A DNA stretch of 64,000 bases from Solobacterium sp. Its GTDB lineage: Bacteria > Bacillota_I > Bacilli_A > Erysipelotrichales > Erysipelotrichaceae. Positions 1 to 8,277 of the stretch are shown here, one piece after another. The notes beneath the pieces are model-generated. The model worked only from the letters and a program-made list of their open reading frames with translations, searched no databases and had not been told where the DNA came from. Where the stretch lies: NCBI GenBank assembly GCA_017469885.1, contig JAFUFO010000038.1:232961-296960 (forward strand), read 5' to 3'. Position 1 is the first letter of the stretch, and the number at the start of each line of letters is the position of its first letter. Position numbers and translations under genes: made by a program.

Positions 1-1259
1 CCGGTGCCCGGTTCGGTCTCTTCACTGGCAATCAGATAGTCCGCATACGGTTCCACCGCGATTGCGGTTTCCATGTTTGCCATTAAGCAGGCATCGAATC
101 CGACTGCGTCAAACTTGATGCCACTGTCCTTGAGCGCCTTGGAAATCTCATCGACGGTCATGGTTCCGTTGGGATACAGCTCATCATGCGCATAGCCGGA
201 GAGCGATCCTCCGCCATGGTCCCAGAGAATCAGAAAGTAGCGGTTAGCTGGATAGTTTGCGGCGCCCCACTTGATGAAATCGGTCAGGGTTGCCGGATCG
301 GTCATCGCCTTCTTGCCGACGTTCTTGTCGAGCGCCACGACACTGCGGTCCGCAATCAGCCAGCGCTGATTGGTGGTATTTGCCATGACCGAGTTCTTCC
401 AGCGTCTTGTACCGCCGGTTTCCACGACAATATTCACCTTGTCGGAATGGGTCGCATACAGCATCTCGTTGAGATCGGATGTCGCCATGCCGTAGTTGGT
501 CTCAAGGTCGGTACCGCACATGTAAATCAGGACGGTTACCTGGTCGTTTCCGTTTCCGAGCAGCTTCGTGAACTTCTCACGCGCGCCGCCGGATACCTCC
601 GTGCTGACATTGCTGAGGTTGGTATCCTCATAGGTTGTTGCGGGCGGGTTCCAGTGTCCGATGCTTGCGGAGGAACTCTGTGCTCCCGCATTGGCATTCG
701 CATTGGTATTTGCGGTCGGAACCGCAGTCGGAACCGGGGTGGTTACCGTGATGCCGCTGCCGCCCTGGGAAGAGGACGACGAGGTCCCGCACATTCCCAG
801 CATGTTCATTAAGAACAGTACGATCGCAATGATCAGAATGATCCGAAGCAGTCCGCCGCCGGAGCGTTTCGGTCTTCCGGTGCCAAGCGGGGATCCGCCG
901 TATGGATTCTGTGAACCGCCGGATGATCCAAGACCTCCGCCGAGTCCGCCGATACCGCCGAGCGGAGACATGCCGCTCTGCTGGTTCGACTGATTGTGAC
1001 TGCCGTACGAAGCGTTGTTTCCGCCAAGCCCGCCGATACTGCCAAGCGGTGAAGATCCGTATGATCCGCGGTCGCCGGTGCTTTCCGGACGCTTTGCGTT
1101 CTGTCCTTCCGTGCGTTCTTTAAAATCCGCATTTCCAACCTTGCCGGTGCCGAGACCGTCTCCGCGCTTATGCACGGTTCCGGATGCGGTCGGCTTGGAT
1201 TGCGGTCTTCCGGTCGGCCGTCCGCCGGTCGGTCTTCCTGAAGGTTTATTATCAGCCAT
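1..1259 (-). CDS. Clostripain-like (C11) cysteine peptidase, membrane-anchored, 3' end cut off by the window
   Basis: At least 419 residues are visible; the C-terminus lies beyond base 1. The start is the ATG at 1257-1259 behind a good AGGAGG. Residues 1-135 are Gly/Pro/Ser-rich with GRPTG repeats and two copies of SPLGxIGGLGG, followed by basic residues and a hydrophobic segment at about 137-155. The rest is therefore probably outside the cell, although no cleavable signal peptide is seen. After a Ser/Thr/Ala linker comes a caspase-fold peptidase domain with the family's catalytic motifs LWDHGGG (His) and FDACLMANMET (Cys). Clostripain relatives cleave after basic residues; specificity here is unknown. 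The long glycine-rich cytoplasmic stretch before the membrane helix is unusual and unexplained. It is a single gene with its own promoter (TATAAT-like box about 50 nt upstream). Confidence 0.85.
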   Translation of the reverse strand, partial: MADNKPSGRPTGGRPTGRPQSKPTASGTVHKRGDGLGTGKVGNADFKERTEGQNAKRPESTGDRGSYGSSPLGSIGGLGGNNASYGSHNQSNQQSGMSPLGGIGGLGGGLGSSGGSQNPYGGSPLGTGRPKRSGGGLLRIILIIAIVLFLMNMLGMCGTSSSSSQGGSGITVTTPVPTAVPTANTNANANAGAQSSSASIGHWNPPATTYEDTNLSNVSTEVSGGAREKFTKLLGNGNDQVTVLIYMCGTDLETNYGMATSDLNEMLYATHSDKVNIVVETGGTRRWKNSVMANTTNQRWLIADRSVVALDKNVGKKAMTDPATLTDFIKWGAANYPANRYFLILWDHGGGSLSGYAHDELYPNGTMTVDEISKALKDSGIKFDAVGFDACLMANMETAIAVEPYADYLIASEETEPGT

Positions 1260-1354
1260 AGATACCTCCTGATACTTTTCACGTATTTTTCATGTATACA
1301 TTGATTATATAGGAAAATAATCCGTTCGTAATATATGCAGATTGCATTTCACAA

Positions 1355-1392
1355 TGAAAAAAGCGCAAACACAATCGGGGTGTTCACGCTTC
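1355..1392 (-). terminator. Rho-independent terminator of the CHAP gene
   Basis: On the minus strand an imperfect stem (AAGCG/CGCTT plus six more pairs after a T-T mismatch) is followed by six T residues. It lies about 25 nt past the stop of the CHAP protein gene. Confidence 0.7.
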
Positions 1393-1415
1393 ATTTTCTT
1401 TCATCTGTCTCTTAC

Positions 1416-2174
1416 TTACTCGCAGAGGAGTTTTGTGGTAATTGCAGTTGCGGCTTCACGCTGCTGCTTATCTTCTTTCTGAAGTTCCTTCTTGGCGTCG
1501 AGATCCTCACGCTTTACGGTCTCTTCCTTCGCCGCATTATCGACACGGACAACTTCCTCGCTGACTTCCGGGAATTCAATCACCGTGCCGGCGCCAGCCG
1601 TTGTAATGGTCTGGGTCTCAACCGTCTCACCGGTCGCCTCGTCATACGTCGTGGTCGTTGTGACGATCTGCGTCGGCTGAATCACCTGTCCTCCGGAACC
1701 GGTATAGACATATCCATAGATGGCCTGTCCGTTGCGGCCGCCCTGGGAAGGCCACCAGCCCTCATGATAACCGCCGCAGTATCCGCCTTCCTTGATGTAT
1801 ACCATCGAGCCGTCTTCACTGACTTCCGTCACAAAGCCGACGTGATTCGACCAGACAATAATCGACATCGCGGCGGGTGCTGTTCCGACGGAATAGCCGA
1901 ATCCCGGCGCATTTCCATACCACGCACCGGCGTTTCCGAAACGCGGAAGCGCTATGCCTGTATGCTCATAACAAAGCTGCCATGCACTCCAGGTACAGTT
2001 GCTCCAACCGCCGTAGTAAGGATTGACCGCAGTGTAGGTAACGGTTTCTCCGCCCCATTCACCGCCTTCTTCTCCTTCCGCGAGGAGCGCACTGGGATGC
2101 GCAGCTGTCATTCCGATGCATGCCGCAAGCGACAGTACAAATGTCAGTTTTCGTTTCAGTGTTTTATAAGACAT
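1416..2174 (-). CDS. Secreted CHAP-domain protein, probable peptidoglycan hydrolase
   Basis: 252 residues from the ATG at 2172-2174. An upstream in-frame TTG would put 13 residues in front of an obvious signal peptide (Lys/Arg start, hydrophobic core, cleavage near LLAEG), so it was rejected. Residues of about 40-150 look like a CHAP amidase/endopeptidase domain: NCTWSAW holds the likely catalytic Cys and SNHVGFV the His, with GYVY near the end. CHAP domains cut peptide cross-links or the amide bond in peptidoglycan. The remaining 100 residues are a Thr/Val-rich then Lys/Glu/Gln-rich tail of no recognised family. No Shine-Dalgarno precedes the start; a -10 box ends 10 nt upstream, so the mRNA is probably near-leaderless. 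Assignment to CHAP is good; the substrate bond is not known. Confidence 0.8.
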   Translation of the reverse strand: MSYKTLKRKLTFVLSLAACIGMTAAHPSALLAEGEEGGEWGGETVTYTAVNPYYGGWSNCTWSAWQLCYEHTGIALPRFGNAGAWYGNAPGFGYSVGTAPAAMSIIVWSNHVGFVTEVSEDGSMVYIKEGGYCGGYHEGWWPSQGGRNGQAIYGYVYTGSGGQVIQPTQIVTTTTTYDEATGETVETQTITTAGAGTVIEFPEVSEEVVRVDNAAKEETVKREDLDAKKELQKEDKQQREAATAITTKLLCE

Positions 2175-2184
2175 ATGCCAAAAG

Positions 2185-2193
2185 ATTCTACCA
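2185..2193 (-). promoter_or_regulatory. Extended -10 promoter directly upstream of the CHAP gene
   Basis: The minus strand reads TGGTAGAAT (TGn plus hexamer), ending 10 nt before the ATG. The expected transcript start is within about 3 nt of the start codon, and no Shine-Dalgarno is visible. Confidence 0.55.
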
Positions 2194-2245
2194 CAAGTCG
2201 GGATGCTTTCCAACCTCGCCGTTCATAGAATAAAGTACCGGCAGC

Positions 2246-3211
2246 TTATCCGGCAGCGCGCGCTTTTTCAAGCCTTGCCTCCGCATCCGCCGGAACCGGA
2301 AGATGTCCGGCATTGGAAATCATATGTGCCGCAATCCCGTTCGCAAACCGGCATGCCTGCACAGGATTCAGTCCGCGGTCAAGGGCATACAGGAAGCCCG
2401 CATTGAAGGTATCTCCCGCACCGATGGTCTGCCATACAAATACCGCTTCCGTCGGCACCATGGTCCGCTCGTTTTCCTGCGCAACACAGACCGGCTTCCG
2501 GCCATCGCGCGCAATCACTGTCTTGCCAAGCAGACAGAGACGGTCGACCGCCTCGTCGATGCTGAGGGCGCCGGTTACCGCGGTGAATTCCTCAATGCCG
2601 GAGCCGATGATAATATCCGATGTCCGGATCATCCGGTCATAAGCCGCCTTGCGTGCGTTATTCATGCCGTAGGTTTCCGCCCGTACATTCAGATCAAAGA
2701 CAATCGTGCTTCCCGCTTTATGAAGCGCTTCTGCCTTTTCACATACCGCATCCATGCTGGAAGGATCGTTGTTCATGACCATTCCCCCGGAGAATACCAG
2801 CATTGCTTCCTCCGGAATACGGGAGAGATTTTCTTTCGAGAACTTCGGATAATCCGATCCCGGCGGCAGCCATGGGAAGATCACACGTTCATTGTCTTCG
2901 TCAATGACCGCAATGCAGACCATATTTGCCTTGTCCGGATTCTCCAGCGACCAGGACATGTCCACACCGTTCTGAATCATTTCGTCCCGCAGGTAACGTC
3001 CGATCTTATCCCCGCAGAGATCCGTCACAAAATGCGGATGTGCGCCGAGTTTGCCGAGAACCGCACAGGTGTTGCCGCAGGTGCCTCCCTGCTGAAAGAG
3101 GACCTCGGAATAATCAACTGAGCCCTTTTTCAGATTTGAAAGATGCGTTTTTACTTCTCCGTACGGCAGAAGAAGATCCGCACAGAGATCACCGATAATG
3201 CAGATTTCCAT
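2246..3211 (-). CDS. PfkB-family carbohydrate kinase
   Basis: 321 residues from the ATG at 3209-3211, chosen because GGAG sits 10 nt upstream inside the end of the preceding gene and because MEICIIGDLCAD is the usual family N-terminus. Family marks are the Gly-rich GGTCGNTCA near residue 45 and the anion hole and catalytic base in TIGAGDTFNAG near residue 270. PfkB kinases phosphorylate sugars or nucleosides with ATP. The overall look is ketohexokinase/fructokinase-like, but the substrate cannot be read from sequence. It is the last gene of an operon behind a PatB-like lyase and a TrpF-like barrel protein, only 4 nt after the latter, which suggests that its phosphorylated product is used by, or related to, the barrel enzyme. 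Confidence 0.85.
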   Translation of the reverse strand: MEICIIGDLCADLLLPYGEVKTHLSNLKKGSVDYSEVLFQQGGTCGNTCAVLGKLGAHPHFVTDLCGDKIGRYLRDEMIQNGVDMSWSLENPDKANMVCIAVIDEDNERVIFPWLPPGSDYPKFSKENLSRIPEEAMLVFSGGMVMNNDPSSMDAVCEKAEALHKAGSTIVFDLNVRAETYGMNNARKAAYDRMIRTSDIIIGSGIEEFTAVTGALSIDEAVDRLCLLGKTVIARDGRKPVCVAQENERTMVPTEAVFVWQTIGAGDTFNAGFLYALDRGLNPVQACRFANGIAAHMISNAGHLPVPADAEARLEKARAAG

Positions 3212-3215
3212 AGTT

Positions 3216-3890
3216 TCAGTCTCCGAAGGAATGAGCCTTCCTGCAGAATGCGCGCACTTTTTCAATATCCTTGCGCACGAGGATTCCGTTTTCCTTAATA
3301 CTGGTCGCGGTCAGTGAATCCACACCGTCCGGATGCACTGCCGCAATCGCTGCTTCCACATTGTCCGGTCCCAGTCCGCCGGCCAGCACAACCGGAACGG
3401 ATACCGAATCTTTGATCCGGCGGTCAATCGACCAGTCATGTGTGATGCCTGCCGCTCCAATGCCCGGTACGGTTTTCGACACAGAGTCAAGAATCAGGAT
3501 GTCCGCATAGGATGCACGGGTTACCGCATCTTCAACTGCACTCTCATCCTCTACACCGATGGCCTCCATCAGAAGCACGCCGGGAACGCGTCCATTCAGC
3601 TGCTTTTTGAACTCCGCACTGCCGCGATACTCCGCGCATAGATGCAGGATATCCGGCCGCAGGTCTGCCGTTTCCGCAATGATTTCTTCCGGTGTTTCCT
3701 TAACCGAAATCAGGATCTTCAGCGCCCTGTCTCCAACTGCCGCAAAGATCCTGCGGCATTCCTCCGTGGTGACACCGCACGGATACGGACCGCCGGGTTC
3801 TTCCGTCAGAACCCCAATCCGGTCCGCGCCGGCTTCCACACATGCCAGCGCTTCCTCCGCACTCTGCATTGCGTAGATCTGCGCAAACAT
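3216..3890 (-). CDS. TrpF-like (phosphoribosylanthranilate isomerase family) barrel protein without the catalytic cysteine
   Basis: 224 residues. It has the TrpF-type TIM barrel pattern: an N-terminal strand then AGADRIGV, the aspartate strand ILILDSVSK, GAAGITHDW, and the phosphate-binding LAGGLGPDNVEAAI. In true TrpF the first strand carries KxCG with the general-base Cys; here the same place reads QIYAMQS, so that Cys is absent, while the acid Asp (in LILDS) is kept. No other trp gene lies nearby. It overlaps the preceding aminotransferase-fold gene by 1 nt and is followed 4 nt later by a PfkB kinase. A role in tryptophan synthesis is therefore doubtful; an isomerase or lyase acting on another phosphorylated sugar derivative is an inference. 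The fold is confident, the reaction unknown. Confidence 0.75.
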   Translation of the reverse strand: MFAQIYAMQSAEEALACVEAGADRIGVLTEEPGGPYPCGVTTEECRRIFAAVGDRALKILISVKETPEEIIAETADLRPDILHLCAEYRGSAEFKKQLNGRVPGVLLMEAIGVEDESAVEDAVTRASYADILILDSVSKTVPGIGAAGITHDWSIDRRIKDSVSVPVVLAGGLGPDNVEAAIAAVHPDGVDSLTATSIKENGILVRKDIEKVRAFCRKAHSFGD

Positions 3891-5104
3891 CAGTGACTGT
3901 CCTCCGCGTTGAAGACGTATTTATCGAGCCGGTCGAATGCCTCAACGACCAGGGAATGCGGCACCGCAAGATTCATGCGGATCGCATAGTCCCGGTGGAA
4001 GGGACGGCCGTCCTGCCAGAGAACGCCGTATTCCACACCCTTTTTCTGCAGGGTCTCGATGTCCATGCTGTGTTCTTTACACCACTGTTCACAGTCAAGA
4101 TAAAGCATGTATGTGCCTTCCGGTCTGAACAGTTCAACGCCTTTGAAATGAGCTTTGATGAAATCATAGGCATAGTTCACATTGTCAGAGAGCACCTGGT
4201 TGAGCTCATCGAGCCATTCCTCCCCTTCATCGGTATAGGCACCGATCAGGGCATGCATCCAGAGGACGTTCATACTGTTGTAATGCGTATTGGCTGCTTC
4301 CTTGGCAATCCGGTCATTCAGCCATTTGTTGAAACAGATATGATAGCTTCCGACAAGACCGGCAAGCGAAAAGGTTTTGGAAGGCGCATACTGTGTCACG
4401 GTATGCGTGCGTGCATAGTCACTGACCGAGAATGCCGGTGTATGTTTATTTCCGTTCAGAATCAGATCGGACCAGATCTCATCCGCTACGACCCAGACTT
4501 CATATTTCTCAAAGAGATCCATCATCGCTTTGATTTCGTCATATTCCCATACACGTCCGCACGGATTGTGCGGGCTGCAGAATACTGCCGCATGAATGTG
4601 ATACTGCTGTATTTTTTTCTCCATGTCCGCAAGGTCCATGCGCCATACACCCTGCTCATCCTGTTTCAGGTCGGAGAGCACCATATGGTATCCGTTTTCC
4701 CCGACGGAATTGGTAAAGCCGATATAGGTCGGCGAGTGAAACAGTACATAGTCGCCTTTTGAACAGAGCACATTCAGTGCGGAGACCACACCGCCGAGCA
4801 CGCCGTTTTCGTAGCCGATATTCTCCGGCTGCACATCTGTGTTATGACGGTCCTTCTGCCACTTGATGATCGCATCATAGTATTCCTTTGTCGGCGCAAA
4901 GTAACCGAAGCAGGGATGCCACAGGCGGTTTGCCATCGCTTCAACGATGGTCGGACAGGTCGCAAAGCTCATATCCGCAACCCACATCGGGATGCGTGAA
5001 AATCCTTCTTTTGTCGGAACGTTGATGTTGTACCACTGGGTGGGTTCCACCGCGATGGAGTCCTTTCCGCGGCGGTCAAGAATTGTCGTGAAATCGTATT
5101 TCAT
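3890..5104 (-). CDS. MalY/PatB-type pyridoxal phosphate enzyme (cystathionine beta-lyase-like aminotransferase fold)
   Basis: 404 residues, the usual family length. Fold-type I PLP landmarks are visible: MWVADMSF near the N-terminus, SPHNPCGRVW, VVADEIWSD (Asp pairing with the PLP nitrogen) and the PLP lysine in APSKTFSLAGL. MalY/PatB members cleave C-S bonds in cystathionine or cysteine conjugates, releasing pyruvate and ammonia, and some act as aminotransferases. A GAGG Shine-Dalgarno is 10-13 nt upstream of the ATG. It is the first gene of an operon with the TrpF-like protein (1-nt overlap) and the PfkB kinase. Two perfect tandem 13-bp repeats fill the place where a -35 box would be. Family is certain; substrate is not. 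Confidence 0.88.
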   Translation of the reverse strand: MKYDFTTILDRRGKDSIAVEPTQWYNINVPTKEGFSRIPMWVADMSFATCPTIVEAMANRLWHPCFGYFAPTKEYYDAIIKWQKDRHNTDVQPENIGYENGVLGGVVSALNVLCSKGDYVLFHSPTYIGFTNSVGENGYHMVLSDLKQDEQGVWRMDLADMEKKIQQYHIHAAVFCSPHNPCGRVWEYDEIKAMMDLFEKYEVWVVADEIWSDLILNGNKHTPAFSVSDYARTHTVTQYAPSKTFSLAGLVGSYHICFNKWLNDRIAKEAANTHYNSMNVLWMHALIGAYTDEGEEWLDELNQVLSDNVNYAYDFIKAHFKGVELFRPEGTYMLYLDCEQWCKEHSMDIETLQKKGVEYGVLWQDGRPFHRDYAIRMNLAVPHSLVVEAFDRLDKYVFNAEDSH

Positions 5105-5131
5105 AGTTTATACCTCACGACTAATTGTAAC

Positions 5132-5157
5132 TTTTTTCTGCATCTTTTTTCTGCATC
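5132..5157. repeat. Two perfect tandem 13-bp repeats between divergent genes
   Basis: The unit TTTTTTCTGCATC occurs at 5132-5144 and again at 5145-5157, between the PatB-like operon (minus) and the transketolase pair (plus). On the minus strand a TACAAT box lies directly downstream at 5129-5124, so the repeats sit at the -35 position of the PatB operon. This may be a regulator site or simple slippage. Confidence 0.6.
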
Positions 5158-5249
5158 TTTGTTAATGTAGTATTGTATATAAGGCATGAAGCGGCATCCA
5201 GATTCCCGCATCATGCGGAATCATTTCAGCAAAATCGAGGATAAATGAT

Positions 5250-6077
5250 ATGAACAATGAAGAACTGAAACTGCACGCCAGAAATATCCGGAAGAACATT
5301 ATCCGTCAGGTTTCCAGCGCAAAAAGCGGACACCCGGGCGGATCGCTCGGCGCAGCTGATATTCTGACACTGCTTTTCTTTGAAGTTATGGACATCACGC
5401 CGGAGAACGCAACGCGCGAAAGCATTGAAAATCCGGACCGCGACCGGTTTGTTCTGTCCAAGGGACATACTTCTCCCCTGCTTTATGCAGTGCTTGCCGA
5501 GAAGGGCATCATCCCGGAAGAGGAACTGCTTACCTTCCGTCAGGTCAACAGCCGCCTGCAGGGTCATCCCAATATGAACCTTGTGCCGGGTGTGGATATG
5601 AGTACCGGCTCCCTGGGCCAGGGTCTTGCGGCTGCCGACGGCATGGCGATTGCCAATAAACTGTCCGGCAATGATCACCGCATCTACTGCCTGGTCGGCG
5701 ACGGCGAAAGCGAGGAAGGCGAGATCTGGGAAGCTGCCATGGCGGCGGCGCATTACAAGAGCGATAACCTCTGCGCAATCATCGATGTCAACGGACTTCA
5801 GATCGACGGCGCTACAAAGGATGTCATCGGTCCCGAACCGCTGGACAAGAAGTTTGAGGCATTCGGCTGGCATGTCATCAATGTGGACGGTCATGACTTT
5901 GATGCCCTGCGTGCCGCATTTGCGGAGGCAGAAAACACCAAGGGTCAGCCAACTGCGCTGATCGCCCATACGGTCAAAGGCAAAGGCGTCTCCTTCATGG
6001 AGAACCAGGCCGCATGGCACGGCACCGCACCGAATGCGGAACAGACCGAACTTGCACTGAAGGAGCTGGAGGGATAA
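5250..6077 (+). CDS. Transketolase, N-terminal (TPP-binding) subunit
   Basis: 275 residues, matching the N-terminal half of a split transketolase. Markers are SGHPGGSLGAADIL near residue 25, DRFVLSKGH, the GSLGQGL motif, and the thiamine diphosphate/Mg site GDGESEEGEIWEAA followed by VNGLQ. Transketolase moves two-carbon units in the non-oxidative pentose phosphate pathway and supplies ribose 5-phosphate and erythrose 4-phosphate. The C-terminal half is the next gene, 4 nt downstream, so the two chains form one enzyme. The region upstream (5105-5249) holds AT-rich promoter-like sequence and a short CCGCAT/ATGCGG hairpin. The split form is common in anaerobic bacteria and archaea. Confidence 0.93.
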   Translation: MNNEELKLHARNIRKNIIRQVSSAKSGHPGGSLGAADILTLLFFEVMDITPENATRESIENPDRDRFVLSKGHTSPLLYAVLAEKGIIPEEELLTFRQVNSRLQGHPNMNLVPGVDMSTGSLGQGLAAADGMAIANKLSGNDHRIYCLVGDGESEEGEIWEAAMAAAHYKSDNLCAIIDVNGLQIDGATKDVIGPEPLDKKFEAFGWHVINVDGHDFDALRAAFAEAENTKGQPTALIAHTVKGKGVSFMENQAAWHGTAPNAEQTELALKELEG

Positions 6078-6081
6078 CGAT

Positions 6082-7002
6082 ATGGCAAAAGCAACCAGAC
6101 AGGCATACGGCGAAAAGCTCGCAGAGCTCGTCGCTGAAAATCCGAAGATCGTTGTGCTCGATGCCGATCTTGCGGGTTCCACCAAATCCGGTGAAGCGAA
6201 GAAAGTGGCACCGGAGCGCTTCTTTGACTTCGGTATTGCCGAAGCAGACATGATCGGACATGCGGCAGGTTTCGCCGCAAGCGGCTTTACCCCTTTTGCG
6301 TCAAGCTTTGCAATGTTCGCAAGCGGACGCGCCTGGGAACAGATTCGCAACAGTGTGGCTTACCCGCACCTGAACGTCAAGATCTGCGGTTCCCATGCGG
6401 GTATCACGGTCGGTGAGGACGGCGTCAGCCATCAGGCGATCGAAGACATTGCGATCATCCGTGCAATTCCCGACATGAAGATCTATGTGCCGTGCGATGA
6501 AAACGAGACCCGGGCTGTGCTCGATCAGGTCGTCAGTGAATTCGGTCCGACCTACATCCGCACCGGACGCGCACCGGTTGAAAATGTCTATGACAGCGAA
6601 GATATTGATGTCACAAAGATTCATGTACTGCGCAGCGGAAACCGCGCCGCGGTATTCGCCTGCGGCTTTTGCGTGAAGTCCGCACTCGAAGCGGCGGACA
6701 GGCTCAAGGCGGAAGGCATTGATATTACGGTCGTTGATGTATGTGCAATCAAGCCGTGCGATGAAGAAGGCATCCTGCATATCCTGCAGGATTATGATCT
6801 GATCTTCACCGCAGAGGAACACAACATTGTCGGCGGTCTTGGCGGAATGATCGCGGAACTGGCATCTGAGAAGTGCCCGAAGAAGATTGTACGGATCGGT
6901 CTTGCGGACAGATTTGCGGAAAGCGGCAGCTATAAGGATCTCGCAAAGAAGTACAGACTCGACGGTGACGGTCTGTACGAACAGATCAAGGCTGCACTCT
7001 GA
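6082..7002 (+). CDS. Transketolase, C-terminal (pyrimidine and C-terminal domain) subunit
   Basis: 306 residues, partner of the preceding gene. It starts with the pyrimidine-binding domain: VVLDADLAGST, FFDFGIAEADMIGHAAGFA with the conserved Glu that activates thiamine diphosphate, and ICGSHAGITVGEDGVSHQ. The last third is the transketolase C-terminal domain (GNRAAVFACGFCV, VVDVCAIKPCD, TAEEHNIVGGLG). The two genes are 4 nt apart and end at a strong terminator at 7016-7045, so they form a two-gene operon. Resemblance to 1-deoxyxylulose-5-phosphate synthase was considered, but the split arrangement and motif wording are those of transketolase. Confidence 0.92.
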   Translation: MAKATRQAYGEKLAELVAENPKIVVLDADLAGSTKSGEAKKVAPERFFDFGIAEADMIGHAAGFAASGFTPFASSFAMFASGRAWEQIRNSVAYPHLNVKICGSHAGITVGEDGVSHQAIEDIAIIRAIPDMKIYVPCDENETRAVLDQVVSEFGPTYIRTGRAPVENVYDSEDIDVTKIHVLRSGNRAAVFACGFCVKSALEAADRLKAEGIDITVVDVCAIKPCDEEGILHILQDYDLIFTAEEHNIVGGLGGMIAELASEKCPKKIVRIGLADRFAESGSYKDLAKKYRLDGDGLYEQIKAAL

Positions 7003-7015
7003 TTTCATTATTCAG

Positions 7016-7045
7016 GGGTATCCGGTGAACCCGGATGCCCTTTTT
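7016..7045 (+). terminator. Rho-independent terminator of the transketolase operon
   Basis: A 10-bp stem (GGGTATCCGG with CCGGATGCCC, one G-T pair) with a 5-nt loop is followed by five T residues, 13 nt after the stop codon. Confidence 0.85.
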
Positions 7046-7083
7046 CATTGCATGAGATACCTTGCGCATGATTACATTAAAGT

Positions 7084-7854
7084 ATGAGAAATGCATTCTT
7101 TTTTGACATTGACGGGACCCTTGCCATCCGGCGGGATGTGCCGGAAAGCGCATCGGCTTCCATCGCACAGCTGCGGTCTCAGGGAGATTATGTATTTATC
7201 TGTACCGGACGGAATGCCTCATATGTCCGCCGCCATTTTTCTTCGTATGCGGATGGATTCATCTGCGCCAACGGCAGATATGCATTTATGAATGACCGTG
7301 TGCTGTATGACCATCCCATTGAGACAGAACTTCTTGTGCGGGCACACGATACGGTGCTGTCAAATGGCGGCGGAATCATCTTCTTTGGAAACACCCATGC
7401 ATACTATGTCGGGGATGAAGAAGGTTATGAGCGGTTCTGCACTGCGCATGCCGGCGAACCGGTCGGCCGGCTTTCCTCATTTTCAGAAACCGACCCGATT
7501 TATACCTTTGATATCTTCTTCCACTCAGAAGAGGAACTTCATCACATCACAGAACCCCTTTCCGACTTCTGCATCTTCAATCCGCACCTCCCCTGGCCTA
7601 CCGCCGATGTGACCGTACTGCCGCATGACAAGGGAACCGCACTGGCTTCCGTCATTGCGCAGCTTGGCATTGCACGTGACCACACCTATGCATTTGGAGA
7701 CGGACATAATGATCTGTGCATGTTCCGGGAAGCGGGACATACGATTGCCATGGGCAATGCGGTACAGGAACTGAAACAGGCGGCCGAACATATTACGACG
7801 GATATTCTTGCGGACGGCGTCAGAAACGGACTCCGACATTACGGACTTCTTTGA
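7084..7854 (+). CDS. HAD-superfamily (Cof type) sugar or nucleotide phosphatase
   Basis: 256 residues. Motif I FFDIDGTLA gives the nucleophile and acid/base Asp pair; ICTGRN is motif II; GDGHND near the C-terminus is motif IV, with AMGNAV after it, as in Cof-type IIB HAD phosphatases. These remove phosphate from small metabolites such as sugar phosphates, FMN or PLP; the exact substrate cannot be told. No good Shine-Dalgarno precedes the ATG, and a TACATT box ends 5 nt upstream, so this may be another near-leaderless gene, though the box is weak. It is one of four HAD-type genes in the window. It stands alone between the transketolase terminator and the promoter of the PII-like gene. Confidence 0.87.
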   Translation: MRNAFFFDIDGTLAIRRDVPESASASIAQLRSQGDYVFICTGRNASYVRRHFSSYADGFICANGRYAFMNDRVLYDHPIETELLVRAHDTVLSNGGGIIFFGNTHAYYVGDEEGYERFCTAHAGEPVGRLSSFSETDPIYTFDIFFHSEEELHHITEPLSDFCIFNPHLPWPTADVTVLPHDKGTALASVIAQLGIARDHTYAFGDGHNDLCMFREAGHTIAMGNAVQELKQAAEHITTDILADGVRNGLRHYGLL

Positions 7855-7862
7855 GATACCCC

Positions 7863-7891
7863 TTGCATGATGATGAAAGCGGAACTAAGAT
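7863..7891 (+). promoter_or_regulatory. Housekeeping promoter of the PII-like/antiporter operon
   Basis: TTGCAT and TAAGAT are separated by exactly 17 nt; the Shine-Dalgarno (AAGGGG) and ATG follow about 25 and 41 nt downstream. Confidence 0.65.
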
Positions 7892-7932
7892 AAAGAACGT
7901 TGCATTATTAATAAGAAGGGGATGATGTTTCA

Positions 7933-8277
7933 ATGCAGCTGCTGATTCATATCACAAACCACGAAGATACCGTAAATCCGATCATGGCAAAACTTGCCGA
8001 ACAGGGATTTCGCGGCGGAACCATCGTTGACTGCGAAGGCATGTTGAAGGCAATCAACGAAGACAGCGTAGACGCACCGGCCATCGTCGGAGGACTGCGC
8101 AAATTTATCAACCCGGGACGTCAGACAAACAAGATGATCATGCTGGTGCTCAAGGATGAAGAAGTTACGGATGCGATCAATATTATTCACGGCGTTGCCG
8201 GCGATCTGAAACTGCCGAACACCGGAATTCTGTTTACCCTCCCGATCACACGCTGGGAAGGAGTTGCCAAGAACTGA
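7933..8277 (+). CDS. Small PII-like (GlnB-fold) regulatory protein, probable
   Basis: 114 residues, no signal peptide or membrane segment. The pattern is a beta strand (MQLLIHIT), an amphipathic helix (VNPIMAKLAEQGF), GGTIVDCEG, then later a strand (NKMIMLVLKD) and helix (VTDAINIIHGV), which fits the ferredoxin-like trimer fold of PII proteins. The canonical GlnB signatures and uridylylation tyrosine are not present, so it would be a PII-like member rather than GlnB. Its stop overlaps the start of a cation/proton antiporter gene by 1 nt; PII-like proteins often sit beside the transporter they gate. The assignment rests on fold pattern and context, so it is moderate. Confidence 0.55.
   Translation: MQLLIHITNHEDTVNPIMAKLAEQGFRGGTIVDCEGMLKAINEDSVDAPAIVGGLRKFINPGRQTNKMIMLVLKDEEVTDAINIIHGVAGDLKLPNTGILFTLPITRWEGVAKN

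Noticed and set aside
2174..2213. A 13-residue longer N-terminus of the CHAP protein from TTG
   Set aside because: It would place Cys and charged residues before the signal peptide and has no better ribosome site.
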